DNA from: JBMOLK01 sp049325575
GTDB lineage: Bacteria; Bacillota; Clostridia; Acetivibrionales; Acetivibrionaceae
Length of the DNA stretch: 55,704 bases
NCBI GenBank assembly: GCA_049325575.1
Contig: JBMOLK010000220.1
Location: forward strand, 1-55,704
Direction: 5' to 3'
Positions 16,959 to 26,424 of the stretch are shown one piece after another. Position 1 is the stretch's first letter, and each line of letters starts with the position of its first letter. Under the pieces are notes generated by a model that searched no databases, was not told the DNA's origin, and saw only the letters and a program-made list of their open reading frames with translations. Both the position numbers and the translations under genes were made by a program.

Positions 16959-18800
16959 ATGTGTGGTATAGCAGGTTGGATAGACCTTAAAGCTGATTTA
17001 ACAGATCAAAAAGAAATTTTGGGAAATATGATAGACAAGTTGACATACCGTGGGCCGGATGCTTCAGGAAACTGGATTTCACCCCATGCTCTTATTGCAC
17101 ACAAAAGATTGATAGTTGTAGACCCTGAAGGAGGATGCCAGCCTATGGTCCGTCAGCGCGGAGAGCACAAATATGTAATTACATATAATGGAGAGCTCTA
17201 TAATACGGCGGACTTAAGAAGCGAGCTTAAAAGCAGGGGGCATACTTTTTACAGTAATTCAGACACTGAGGTATTATTGGTATCATATATTGAGTGGGGC
17301 CCGAAGTGTGTTGATTACCTAAATGGTATTTATGCCTTCGGAATATGGGATGAGGAAAATCAAAACCTTTTTCTTGCCCGTGACAGATTTGGAGTCAAAC
17401 CCTTGTTCTACGCATTACGCAAAGATTCATTGATTTTTGGGTCTGAGCTTAAGGCTTTATTGGCTAATCCTCTGGTCAAACCTGAAATAAACACAGAAGG
17501 GCTTGCTGAGATCTTTGCATTGGGTCCATCACGGACACCCGGTCACGGAGTGTTTAAGGATGTTCATGAAGTCAAACCTGCTCATTCAATACTCTTTGAT
17601 ATTGATGGGCTTCATATAAAAAAATACTGGTCCCTTAAGAGTGAACCCCACACCGACGGTGTTAATATAACTATTGCCAAAGTCCGGGATCTTGTGATAG
17701 ATGCCATTCAAAGACAGCTAGTAGCTGATGTCCCATTGTGTACCTTTCTATCAGGAGGGCTTGATTCCAGTGCAATTACCGCTGTAGCTGCCGGGGCGTT
17801 CAAGAAGGAAGGCAAGGAACAGCTTGATACCTTCTCTATTGATTATGTTGACAATGATGTTTTCTTTAAACCAAGCTTATTTCAGCCAAACCCAGATTCC
17901 CCATGGGTAAAGAAAATGTCTGATGAGTTTGGCACCAATCATCACAACGTAAAATTCGATACACACCATTTGGTTGGTGCCCTGGCTGATGCCGTAAAGG
18001 CGCGTGATCTGCCGGGAATGGCAGATATCGACTCTTCTTTATGGCTGTTCTGCAAGGAAGTCAAAAAAGAAGCTGTTGTTGCACTATCAGGAGAATGTGC
18101 CGACGAAATATTTGGGGGATATCCATGGTTCCACAAGGAGGAAATGCTTTTTGCCGACACCTTCCCATGGTCCCGCTCACTGGATGAACGTACAAGGGTC
18201 CTCTCCAGCGAACTGATTGAACTTATAAAGCCCTTGGAGTATATAGAAAAACGTTACAGGGAAACGCTGGACGAAGTGCCGCGTCTTAAAGGAGAGGACA
18301 GGATCGAAGCCAGAAGGAGAGAAATGTTCTATCTAAACATAAACTGGTTTATGTCTACCCTCCTTGACCGTAAGGACCGCATGAGTATGGCATCGGGTCT
18401 GGAAGTAAGAGTGCCCTTCTGTGACCACAGACTGGTTCAGTATGTATGGAATATTCCCTGGGAGCTAAAAATGTTCAATGGCAGGGAAAAAGGTCTCCTG
18501 CGCCAGGCGCTAAAAGGTATACTGCCGGAATATATAATCGAGCGTAAAAAGAGCCCTTACCCAAAAACTCACAACCCTTCATATGAAAGATCGGTAAGCA
18601 AGTGGCTGCTTGAAATACTTAACGACAACAGCTCTGTACTTCACCAGCTTATCAATGTTGGAACAGTAAGAAGCCTGGCAGAAGGCAAATCTGACTACGG
18701 CAAACCGTGGTTCGGCCAGCTCATGGCAACACCTCAAATGTTTGCTTATCTTATACAGATAGACTTATGGTTTAGAGAAAACAAAGTCTCCATAGTATAA
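16959..18800 (+). CDS. asnB: Asparagine synthetase, glutamine-hydrolysing
   Basis: It converts aspartate, glutamine and ATP to asparagine. The N-terminal class II amidotransferase domain starts MCGIAGWIDL, so Cys2 is the nucleophile once Met is removed; YRGPDASGNW and FNGELYN-type segments follow. The C-terminal synthetase domain (about residues 240-560) has the PP-loop LSGGLDSSAI and the SGECADEIFGGYPW segment. Length 613 is normal. GGGAG lies upstream of the ATG. It ends next to repeat copy B and converges with purL. Confidence 0.94.
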   Translation: MCGIAGWIDLKADLTDQKEILGNMIDKLTYRGPDASGNWISPHALIAHKRLIVVDPEGGCQPMVRQRGEHKYVITYNGELYNTADLRSELKSRGHTFYSNSDTEVLLVSYIEWGPKCVDYLNGIYAFGIWDEENQNLFLARDRFGVKPLFYALRKDSLIFGSELKALLANPLVKPEINTEGLAEIFALGPSRTPGHGVFKDVHEVKPAHSILFDIDGLHIKKYWSLKSEPHTDGVNITIAKVRDLVIDAIQRQLVADVPLCTFLSGGLDSSAITAVAAGAFKKEGKEQLDTFSIDYVDNDVFFKPSLFQPNPDSPWVKKMSDEFGTNHHNVKFDTHHLVGALADAVKARDLPGMADIDSSLWLFCKEVKKEAVVALSGECADEIFGGYPWFHKEEMLFADTFPWSRSLDERTRVLSSELIELIKPLEYIEKRYRETLDEVPRLKGEDRIEARRREMFYLNINWFMSTLLDRKDRMSMASGLEVRVPFCDHRLVQYVWNIPWELKMFNGREKGLLRQALKGILPEYIIERKKSPYPKTHNPSYERSVSKWLLEILNDNSSVLHQLINVGTVRSLAEGKSDYGKPWFGQLMATPQMFAYLIQIDLWFRENKVSIV

Positions 18801-18834
18801 GCTGAAGTGTATTTTTAACATTATGAATGACTAA

Positions 18835-18934
18835 AGAGATCGAACTGTAAAAGTAGATAAACAAGATGAGCAAGCCATTTGAATCAAATAGGCTTAAGCG
18901 AGTCATATGTTTATCTTTATAGTTCGCTATCTCT
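18835..18934 (+). repeat. Nested palindromic repeat, copy B (longer arms visible)
   Basis: The core starts AGAGATCGAACTGTAAAAG, has the full central hairpin AAGCCATTTGAATCAAATAGGCTT, and ends TATAGTTCGCTATCTCT. In this copy the inverted repeat extends outward: AGTGTATTTTTAACATTA at 18806 faces TAATGTTAAAAAGCACT ending at 18960. A 155-bp unit bounded by AGTG and CACT is therefore possible. It lies between convergent asnB and purL. Confidence 0.9.
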
Positions 18935-18961
18935 AGAAATCAGTAATGTTAAAAAGCACTA

Positions 18962-18993
18962 GAAAGCTTGGGAAGTGTGATTTCCAAGCTTTC
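18962..18993 (-). terminator. Terminator after purL
   Basis: GAAAGCTTGGGAA pairs with TTTCCAAGCTTTC around a six-base loop. On the minus strand it is followed within seven bases by GCTTTTTAAC, and it lies 25 bases beyond the purL stop. Confidence 0.6.
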
Positions 18994-19017
18994 CAAATGC
19001 CTTATAGCAGCTTAAGT

Positions 19018-22000
19018 TTACTTGAAGTAGTTTACCCCGGCCTCAAATATCTTCTGGTCCTTTTCTCCGGGTACATTTCTAACCACAGCTGACCCTATTC
19101 TTTCTGAATGACCCATTTTACCCAATACTCTTCCATCCGGGCTTGTTATACCCTCAATAGCCTCAAAGGAACCGTTGGGGTTAAACCTTATGTCATAAGT
19201 TGCTTTTCCTTCAAGGTCTACATATTGTGTGGCAATTTGTCCGTTTTCCTCCAAAGCCTTAAGCACTTCCCTGCTTGCAACAAACCTTCCTTCTCCGTGT
19301 GAAACAGCGATAGAGTGTATATCCCCAACATTCACGTTATTAAACCATGGTGACAGGGTTGAAGTTATTTTTGTACGCACCATGCATGAAACGTGGCGGC
19401 CTATGGTATTAAAAGTCAAAGTAGGACTGTCTTCAGTAAGGTCCCTTATCTCCCCGTACGGCACCAGACCAAGCTTTATAAGAGCCTGAAACCCGTTGCA
19501 TATACCAAGTATAAGGCCGTCTCTTTGTTTTAAAAGACGCATTACAGCATCCTTTACCTTTGGATTTCTAAAAGCAGTAGCTATAAACTTTCCTGAACCG
19601 TCAGGCTCATCACCGCCGCTAAATCCTCCGGGTATCATAATGATTTGTGAGTTGTCAATATTCCTTGCCATTAAGTCTATAGACTCGTCTATTTCTTTTG
19701 AAGACAAATTCTTAATAACAAAGACCTCCGCTTCTCCGCCTGCACGCTGGAATGCCCTGGCAGTATCATACTCACAGTTGGTCCCGGGAAATACCGGTAT
19801 AAATATCCTTGGTTTTGCAAAAGAAACCGAAGGCTTTGGGCTGTTTCTCCTGTTATATGAATATTGTTTTGGCTCCCTGTCAATAGGCTCTGCTCTTGTT
19901 GGGAAAATCTTTTCAAGAGGCTCCTCCCACTTTTCAGCCAGTTCTTCAATACAGAGGCTTAAGCCATTTATATCAATTGTTTTTCTATCCTGTGTCATAC
20001 CAAGAACTTCATACTCTATACCTTCAAATAGGGAATCCAAATCTTCATCCTTACCAATTTCCAGCACTATTGACCCGTAAAGCGGTGCAAAAAGCTTCTT
20101 AAAGTCTACAGCATTCTTAAATTCAAAACCAATCATATTTCCAAAGCTCATCTTACTGATTACTTCGGCAATACCACCGGCCCTTACCGTATGGGAAGCT
20201 AAAACTCTGCCTTTGCTTATTATTTCATGAACTCTGCTATAGTTTTTATCAAGCTGGTTAAAGTCAGGCACCCCATTCTTATCTCTGTTAAGGGGTATTA
20301 AAACAACTTTACTTCCAGCCTTCTTAAACTCTGTTGATACAGCATTATTTACATTAATTACGTCCACTGCAAAGGATACAAGGGTAGGTGGAACATTCAT
20401 GTCCTTAAAGGTTCCTGACATACTATCCTTACCGCCTATAGCAGGAATTCCGAGCTTCATCTGTGTATAATATGCTCCAAGCAAGGCACTGAAAGGTTTC
20501 CCCCACTTTTTTGCGTCCCTTCCCAGCTTTTCAAAATACTCTTGAAGGGTTAGCCTTACTGTTTTGTAGTTGCCTCCCATTGCAACCACCTTGGCAACAG
20601 ACTCCAATACGGCATACATAGCTCCGTGGAAGGGGCTCCATTTTGCAATCAATGGATTATAACCATATGTCATGACCGTACCTGTACTTGTATCACCATC
20701 AAGTACAGGTATTTTGGCAGCCATCCCTTCAGCTGGGCTCAACTGGCATTTGCCGCCAAAAGGCATCAAAACGGTTCCAGCTCCTATAGTACTGTCAAAC
20801 CTTTCAACCAATCCCTTCTGACTGCACACGTTTAGCCTCATTAGGTTTGCGATCCAGGCTTTTCTTAAATCACCGGAACACTCTTCTATCTCTTTTGGCA
20901 GCTTATCAAAGTAATCATTAGCCCTGTCAGATGCTGTAACTTCTACTCCGGCGTACTGTTTAACTCCATTGGTATTTAAAAACTCTCTGCTGATACTTAC
21001 AATTGTCTTACCTCTCCAGAACATTGTAAGTCTTGGCTCTAAAGTCACCTCTGCCACAAGTGTAGCTTCAAGATTTTCCTCTCTTGCTGCATCTATGAAA
21101 GCATCTATATTCTTTTTTGATACTACAACAGCCATTCTCTCTTGTGATTCAGATATGGCAAGCTCGGTTCCATCCAATCCTTCATATTTTTTCGGTACGG
21201 CATCAAGGTTCACTTTAAGGCCGTCTGCCAGCTCTCCTATTGCAACTGAGACTCCTCCTGCTCCAAAGTCATTACACTTCTTTATCATAGTACTTACTTC
21301 CGGCTTTCTGAATAAACGCTGTATTTTCCTTTCTGTTGGAGGGTTTCCCTTCTGAACTTCCGCTCCGCAAGTAAGCAGTGACTCTTCAGTATGCTCCTTG
21401 GATGACCCTGTTGCTCCGCCGCAGCCATCACGTCCTGTCCTTCCGCCTAACAGAATTATTGCATCACCAGCATGAGGCTTCTCCCTTACAATATTCCTCT
21501 TAGGGGCTGCACCAATTACTGCTCCTATCTCCATTCTTTTAGCTACAAAATCCTCATCATAGACCTCTGCCACCTGACCTGTGGCAAGACCAATCTGGTT
21601 TCCATAAGAGCTATATCCGGCAGCTGCTCCCGTTGTTATTTTCTTCTGCGGAAGCTTGCCGGATATTGTATCTTCAATCCTTGCCCTTGGATCACCGCTT
21701 CCTGTAACACGCATAGCCTGATAAACGTAGGATCTGCCTGACAATGGATCTCTAATTGCACCTCCAAGGCAGGTAGCAGCTCCACCGAATGGTTCAATTT
21801 CAGTTGGGTGATTGTGGGTCTCATTCTTAAACATAACAAGCCATTCTTCGTTCCTGCCATCTATATCTACATTAACCGCAATACTGCAGGCATTTATTTC
21901 ATCAGACTCATCAAGGTCATTTAGCATACCTTTCTTCTTAAGCTCCTTCATGGCAATTGTAGCTATATCCATGAGGCATACATCCTTTTCTCTGTCCCCG

Positions 22001-22797
22001 TAAACGTATTTTCTCGATTCAAGGTAGCTTTTGTAAGCCTCCTTTATAGGGGCAGTAAATGGACCGTCTTCAATTTCAACACTCTTAATGTTTGTCAAAA
22101 AAGTGGTATGTCGACAGTGGTCGGACCAGTAGGTATCGATGACTCTTATCTCTGTAACTGTGGGGTTCCTCTTTTCCGTATCTCTAAAGTACTTCTGGCA
22201 AAACTCAAGATCCTCTAAAGACATTGCAAAACCCATCTCATCCATAAATGTTTTTAGCTCATCATGAGACATATCAATAAAACCGTCCAGCACTTTAACA
22301 TCTTCCGGTACACTAACCTGAACCTCCAGAGTATACGGTTTTTCCAAAGAAGCTTCATGGCTTTCAACCGGGTTTATCAAATAGCTTTTTACCCTTTCAT
22401 ACTCTTCATCCGATACTTCACCTTCAAGCACTACAAGCTTTGCTACCTTTGTTTCCGGCCTTTCACCGTGGGTAAGTATCTGTATACACTGGGATGCAGA
22501 ATCAGCTCTCTGATCATATTGCCCGGGCAAATATTCTACGGCAATCAGCCTGTCCCTGTCACTTATATCTATATTCTCATCAAAAACTTCATCTACCGGA
22601 GGTTCGGAAAATATGGTCTTTTTAGCGCTCTCATACTCTTCATCCGATATTCCTTCAACATCGTACCTGTTTATTATCCTTACACTCATAAGACGGCTAA
22701 TACCCAGATTATCCTTTAGATCTCTGTACAAACTATGTGCCTCCACATCAAAGCCCTTCTTCTTTTCAACAAAGACTCTCCTCACATTTTTGACCAT
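19018..22797 (-). CDS. purL: Phosphoribosylformylglycinamidine synthase, single-chain (PurL with fused glutaminase)
   Basis: It catalyses the fourth step of purine synthesis (FGAR to FGAM with ATP and glutamine). The roughly 1259-residue protein is the large type: linker and two FGAM synthetase halves (SDHCRHTTFL, FKNETHNHPTEIEPFGGAATCLGG, FGAGGVSVAIGELADG), then a C-terminal class I glutaminase. The glutaminase (about 1000-1259) has FPGTNCEYD, GICNGFQAL with its nucleophile Cys, and SHGEGRF. Most Firmicutes use separate PurS, PurQ and PurL, but clostridia often carry this form. The ATG at 22797 has AGAGG eight bases upstream and is preferred over the ATG at 22815. It diverges from a LysR gene. 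Confidence 0.95.
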   Translation of the reverse strand: MVKNVRRVFVEKKKGFDVEAHSLYRDLKDNLGISRLMSVRIINRYDVEGISDEEYESAKKTIFSEPPVDEVFDENIDISDRDRLIAVEYLPGQYDQRADSASQCIQILTHGERPETKVAKLVVLEGEVSDEEYERVKSYLINPVESHEASLEKPYTLEVQVSVPEDVKVLDGFIDMSHDELKTFMDEMGFAMSLEDLEFCQKYFRDTEKRNPTVTEIRVIDTYWSDHCRHTTFLTNIKSVEIEDGPFTAPIKEAYKSYLESRKYVYGDREKDVCLMDIATIAMKELKKKGMLNDLDESDEINACSIAVNVDIDGRNEEWLVMFKNETHNHPTEIEPFGGAATCLGGAIRDPLSGRSYVYQAMRVTGSGDPRARIEDTISGKLPQKKITTGAAAGYSSYGNQIGLATGQVAEVYDEDFVAKRMEIGAVIGAAPKRNIVREKPHAGDAIILLGGRTGRDGCGGATGSSKEHTEESLLTCGAEVQKGNPPTERKIQRLFRKPEVSTMIKKCNDFGAGGVSVAIGELADGLKVNLDAVPKKYEGLDGTELAISESQERMAVVVSKKNIDAFIDAAREENLEATLVAEVTLEPRLTMFWRGKTIVSISREFLNTNGVKQYAGVEVTASDRANDYFDKLPKEIEECSGDLRKAWIANLMRLNVCSQKGLVERFDSTIGAGTVLMPFGGKCQLSPAEGMAAKIPVLDGDTSTGTVMTYGYNPLIAKWSPFHGAMYAVLESVAKVVAMGGNYKTVRLTLQEYFEKLGRDAKKWGKPFSALLGAYYTQMKLGIPAIGGKDSMSGTFKDMNVPPTLVSFAVDVINVNNAVSTEFKKAGSKVVLIPLNRDKNGVPDFNQLDKNYSRVHEIISKGRVLASHTVRAGGIAEVISKMSFGNMIGFEFKNAVDFKKLFAPLYGSIVLEIGKDEDLDSLFEGIEYEVLGMTQDRKTIDINGLSLCIEELAEKWEEPLEKIFPTRAEPIDREPKQYSYNRRNSPKPSVSFAKPRIFIPVFPGTNCEYDTARAFQRAGGEAEVFVIKNLSSKEIDESIDLMARNIDNSQIIMIPGGFSGGDEPDGSGKFIATAFRNPKVKDAVMRLLKQRDGLILGICNGFQALIKLGLVPYGEIRDLTEDSPTLTFNTIGRHVSCMVRTKITSTLSPWFNNVNVGDIHSIAVSHGEGRFVASREVLKALEENGQIATQYVDLEGKATYDIRFNPNGSFEAIEGITSPDGRVLGKMGHSERIGSAVVRNVPGEKDQKIFEAGVNYFK

Positions 22798-22992
22798 TTT
22801 GTTTACCTCTTTCATAAAATTTATATGATTAAACTTTACTCAAACTTGGAGTCTAACTTCAACTTAAAACATACAATCTATAAAATATTCAACCACTTCT
22901 CACAACTCTAAAAAGTTTTACATAATAGATTATAATATGATAATATAAATAAGTAAAATTAATAATTTTAATAATTAGTATTAGAGGTGCTT

Positions 22993-23874
22993 ATGGATAT
23001 AAATTTTGAACTCTATAAAATATTTTATCATACAGCCAAAACCGGAAGCTTTTCTCATGCAGCAGGCAGGCTGCATGTTTCCCAATCTGCAGTTAGTCAA
23101 GCTATAAAAAATCTTGAGGAAAAATTAGGGTCCCAGCTTTTTTTTAGAAAGACCAGAGAAATAAAGCTGACAATGGAAGGAGAAATACTTTTTAAACACA
23201 TAGAGCAGGCTTATAACTTTATTAAAACTGCAGAAAATAAAATACTTGAATCACAAAACCTGGAAAGAGGGGAAATTAGAATAGGCGTAAGCGATACGGT
23301 TTGTAAGTACAACCTAATACCTTATGTAGAAAAATTTATACTTAAATATCCAAAAGTCAAAATACAGGTTATAAATAGAACCTCGTCTCAAATCAGGGAT
23401 ATACTTAAAGACGGACTTATTGATTTTGGAATTGTTACTCTTCCTGTTAATGATAAGAAAATGCGCATAGATGAATTTCTTACTGTGGAAGATATATTTG
23501 TAGCCTCAAGTAGATTCCAGGAACTTAAAAACAGGAATTTGAGCCTTGATGAGCTTGTAAGTTATCCCCTTCTAATGCTTGACAAGAACAGCTCTACAAG
23601 ACAAAATATAGACTCTTATCTTAGTGAAAAGGGAATTAACATCTTGCCCGAAATTGAACTTGAGAGTGTGGATCTGCTTATCGAGTTTGCAAAAATCGGC
23701 CTTGGTATTGCCCTGGTACTAAAGGAAAGTGCAGCTGCTGTGATACAGACCGGAGAGCTGTTTGAAGTCAAGCTGAAAGAAAGAATCTCACTTAGAAAGT
23801 TAGGCATTATCACAATGAAGAACGTACCCTTATCAAGAGCTTCCAATGAGTTTATAAACTTCTTGATGAATTAA
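22993..23874 (+). CDS. LysR-family transcriptional regulator
   Basis: The 293-residue protein has an N-terminal winged helix-turn-helix (INFELYKIFYHTAKTGSFSHAAGRLHVSQSAVSQAIKNLEEKLG) and a periplasmic-binding-like effector domain (about residues 90-290, with RIGVSDTVCKYNLIPYV). The ATG at 22993 has AGAGG five bases upstream; a GTG two codons earlier is also in frame. It diverges from purL across about 195 bases. Divergent LysR genes often control their neighbour, but purine control by LysR is not usual, so the target is open. Confidence 0.9.
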   Translation: MDINFELYKIFYHTAKTGSFSHAAGRLHVSQSAVSQAIKNLEEKLGSQLFFRKTREIKLTMEGEILFKHIEQAYNFIKTAENKILESQNLERGEIRIGVSDTVCKYNLIPYVEKFILKYPKVKIQVINRTSSQIRDILKDGLIDFGIVTLPVNDKKMRIDEFLTVEDIFVASSRFQELKNRNLSLDELVSYPLLMLDKNSSTRQNIDSYLSEKGINILPEIELESVDLLIEFAKIGLGIALVLKESAAAVIQTGELFEVKLKERISLRKLGIITMKNVPLSRASNEFINFLMN

Positions 23875-23993
23875 GACGACATTTCTTCTTTTGACACATC
23901 AGATGATTGGGTACACACTTTACACCGTAACCATTATTATGCTACGATATAGAAGACAGGCCAAATTGCTTTCAATTATTACTTAACTGTTAT

Positions 23994-24064
23994 TTGTAAA
24001 TGGGATGTAAATAATTATAATAAGTCTCTACCTTTTATAAGTACCAGTTTAGTTCTAAAAGGTA
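23994..24064 (+). promoter_or_regulatory. Promoter and inverted repeat upstream of the XRE-cupin gene
   Basis: TTGTAA (23994-23999), 16 bases, TATAAT (24016-24021) form a promoter. TACCTTTTA at 24029-24037 and TAAAAGGTA at 24056-24064 are a perfect 9-base inverted repeat starting near the expected transcription start. It may be the autoregulatory operator of the XRE-cupin protein or a leader hairpin. Confidence 0.5.
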
Positions 24065-24089
24065 TAAAATTTAAGGAAAGGGTGGTTCC

Positions 24090-24641
24090 ATGTCTGATCA
24101 AATCAAGCAAATCAGTGAAAGAATTAAAGAACTAAGAGAAATTTCAGGTATTTCCCTTGAAACCCTGGCCAAGGAATTTAACATTCCAAATGAAACCTAC
24201 ATCCAATATGAAAGCGGAAATGCCGATATCCCTGTAAGTTTCCTTTATAAGATTGCCAACAAGTTCAATGTTGAGCTTTCTGAAATACTAACTGGTGAAG
24301 CTCCCCGCCTCCATACTTACTCAGTTGTAAGGAAAGGCAAGGGTGTCAGTGTGGAAAGGAGGAAGCAATACAAGTACCAGAGCCTTGCATATAATTTTGT
24401 ACATAAAAAGGCAGAACCATTCCTTGTCACTGTAGAGCCGGACTCCGACCCCGAAGTGCATTATAACTCCCACCCGGGTCAGGAGTTTAATTATGTTATT
24501 GAAGGAACGTTAAAAGTAATCATAAACGACCATGAAGTCATACTTAATGAGGGTGATTCCCTGTTCTTTGACTCTGGTGTAAAACACGGCATGAAGGCTT
24601 TGGACGGCAAACCCGCCAGGTTTTTAGCTATTATTTTTTAA
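24090..24641 (+). CDS. XRE-family regulator with cupin sensor domain
   Basis: Residues 8-65 form a helix-turn-helix of the Cro/XRE type (ERIKELREISGISLETLAKEFNIPNETY). Residues about 105-183 form a small cupin barrel with HYNSHPGQEFNYVIEGTLKV and GDSLFFDSGVKHGMKAL, carrying His and Glu residues suited to metal or ligand binding. This domain pair usually senses a small molecule and controls the next gene. It is 15 bases upstream of an acyl-CoA synthetase gene, so it probably regulates carboxylic-acid activation. Confidence 0.9.
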   Translation: MSDQIKQISERIKELREISGISLETLAKEFNIPNETYIQYESGNADIPVSFLYKIANKFNVELSEILTGEAPRLHTYSVVRKGKGVSVERRKQYKYQSLAYNFVHKKAEPFLVTVEPDSDPEVHYNSHPGQEFNYVIEGTLKVIINDHEVILNEGDSLFFDSGVKHGMKALDGKPARFLAIIF

Positions 24642-24656
24642 TGGAGGTCAGATGTA

Positions 24657-26315
24657 ATGTTAGAGAAATATTTATCCAAAATAAACTTTGATTCATATGA
24701 AGACTTCATAGAGAATTTCAAAATAAATGTACCTGAAAACTTTAACTTTGCCTATGATGTTGTAGACGAGATAGCAGAAAAGACACCTGATAAGATTGCT
24801 ATAGTCTGGTGTGATGAAAACGGTAATGAAGCCAATTTCACCTTTGGCCAGTTAAAATACTACAGCGATAAAACTGCCAACTTTTTTAGAAAAGCAGGGA
24901 TCAAAAAAAGTGATCCTGTCATGCTGGTTTTAAAAAGGCGTTATGAGTTCTGGTTTGCAATACTTGCACTCCACAAATTAGGAGCAATATGTATACCTGC
25001 AACACACCTTCTTACAACAAAGGATATCGTTTATAGAAACAATGCTGCAGATATAAAAATGATTGTATGTGTAGCTGAAGATGAAGTAATTCAGCATGTT
25101 GAAGAATCCATGGCAAAATCCCCTTCCCTAAAGGCAAAAGCCCTTGTTGGCGGATGCAAGGAGGGGTGGTATGACTTTAACGCAGAGATTGAGAGTGCAT
25201 CCCCTGAATTCCAAAAGCCTGAAGGCGAAGATGCAGCAAAGAACGGTGACATAATGCTCCTTTACTTTACTTCCGGTACTACAGGTATGCCTAAAATGGT
25301 AAGACACGATTTCACATACCCCCTTGGGCATATACTGACAGCCAAGTACTGGCAGAACGTTATGGAAGACGGTTTACACCTTACTGTTGCCGATACGGGA
25401 TGGGCAAAAGCAGTCTGGGGTAAGATATATGGACAATGGCTCTGTGGAAGCGCGGTTTTTGTATATGATTACAACAAGTTTGTACCTAAAGAGCTTTTAA
25501 GTGTAATTTGCAAACATGGTGTTACTACTTTCTGTGCACCTCCTACAATTTATAGATTCTTTATAAAAGAGGACTTGAGCAAGTACGATCTAAGCAAACT
25601 CAAGTATTGCGCTGTTGCAGGAGAGCCTTTAAACCCTGAAGTTTACAACCAGTTCCTTAAAATGACCGGGCTTAAGCTTATGGAAGGCTACGGGCAGACA
25701 GAGCTAACCGTTACCCTTGGCACATTCCCATGGATGGAGCCAAAGCCTGGTTCTATGGGCAAACCATCTCCGGGCTATGATATAGACATAATTGATGAAA
25801 ACGGCAACTCATGTGAGGTGGGTGAAGAAGGTCAGATAGTTGTAAGAACTGATAAAAGAATGCCGGTGGGAATTTTCGGAGGATATTACAGGGATGAGAA
25901 CCTTACCAGGAAAGTATGGCATGATGGAGTATACTATACAGGTGATATGGCATGGCGGGATGAGGATGGCTATTTCTGGTTTGTAGGTAGAGCAGACGAT
26001 GTCATCAAGAGCTCCGGATATAGAATCGGTCCTTTTGAAGTTGAAAGTGCATTGCTAGAACACCCCGCTGTACTGGAATGTGCAATTACAGCTGTACCTG
26101 ACCCTGATAGAGGCCAGGTAGTAAAGGCTACTGTTGTTCTTACAAAAAACTATACTCCCAGTGATGACCTGGTAAGAGAGCTTCAAGACCATGTTAAGAA
26201 GGTAACTGCTCCTTACAAGTATCCTAGAATAATTGAGTTTGTAACCGAACTTCCCAAGACAATCAGCGGGAAAATCCGAAGAGTAGAAATAAGAGAGAAG
26301 GATACTGATAAATAA
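24657..26315 (+). CDS. AMP-forming acyl-CoA synthetase
   Basis: The enzyme activates a carboxylic acid as acyl-AMP and then acyl-CoA. It has the ATP-binding LLYFTSGTTGMPKMVRH (near residue 200), the A5 segment GYGQTE, A7 YYTGDMAWRDEDGYFWFVGR, A8 DVIKSSGYRIGPFEVE and A10 PKTISGKIRR with the catalytic Lys near the C-terminus. Length 552 fits acetyl/medium-chain acyl-CoA synthetases. GGAGGT lies eight bases before the ATG. Substrate is not readable from sequence. It is co-transcribed with the XRE-cupin regulator and ends at a bidirectional terminator. Confidence 0.9.
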   Translation: MLEKYLSKINFDSYEDFIENFKINVPENFNFAYDVVDEIAEKTPDKIAIVWCDENGNEANFTFGQLKYYSDKTANFFRKAGIKKSDPVMLVLKRRYEFWFAILALHKLGAICIPATHLLTTKDIVYRNNAADIKMIVCVAEDEVIQHVEESMAKSPSLKAKALVGGCKEGWYDFNAEIESASPEFQKPEGEDAAKNGDIMLLYFTSGTTGMPKMVRHDFTYPLGHILTAKYWQNVMEDGLHLTVADTGWAKAVWGKIYGQWLCGSAVFVYDYNKFVPKELLSVICKHGVTTFCAPPTIYRFFIKEDLSKYDLSKLKYCAVAGEPLNPEVYNQFLKMTGLKLMEGYGQTELTVTLGTFPWMEPKPGSMGKPSPGYDIDIIDENGNSCEVGEEGQIVVRTDKRMPVGIFGGYYRDENLTRKVWHDGVYYTGDMAWRDEDGYFWFVGRADDVIKSSGYRIGPFEVESALLEHPAVLECAITAVPDPDRGQVVKATVVLTKNYTPSDDLVRELQDHVKKVTAPYKYPRIIEFVTELPKTISGKIRRVEIREKDTDK

Positions 26316-26365
26316 GTTTATATCTTAGAATACAAACTCAATCTTCAAGGCATTGTGAAAAACAT

Positions 26366-26400
26366 AAAATCTCGTACCCGCTGAGGGTACGAGATTTTTT
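26366..26400. terminator. Bidirectional terminator between acyl-CoA synthetase and htpG
   Basis: AAAATCTCGTACCC pairs perfectly with GGGTACGAGATTTT around a five-base loop, followed by T-rich sequence on the right. The ten outer base pairs are identical to those of the terminator at 12859, also between convergent genes. Confidence 0.9.
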
Positions 26401-26424
26401 ACTTGTTATAAAGGAGTAATTAAC

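Noticed and set aside
19496..20080. Long plus-strand open frame (194 codons) inside purL
   Set aside because: It is antisense to clear PurL coding sequence with conserved motifs; its composition follows from the purL codons.
22264..22719. Plus-strand hydrophobic frame in the 5' part of purL
   Set aside because: Antisense shadow; purL N-terminal sequence is well conserved here.
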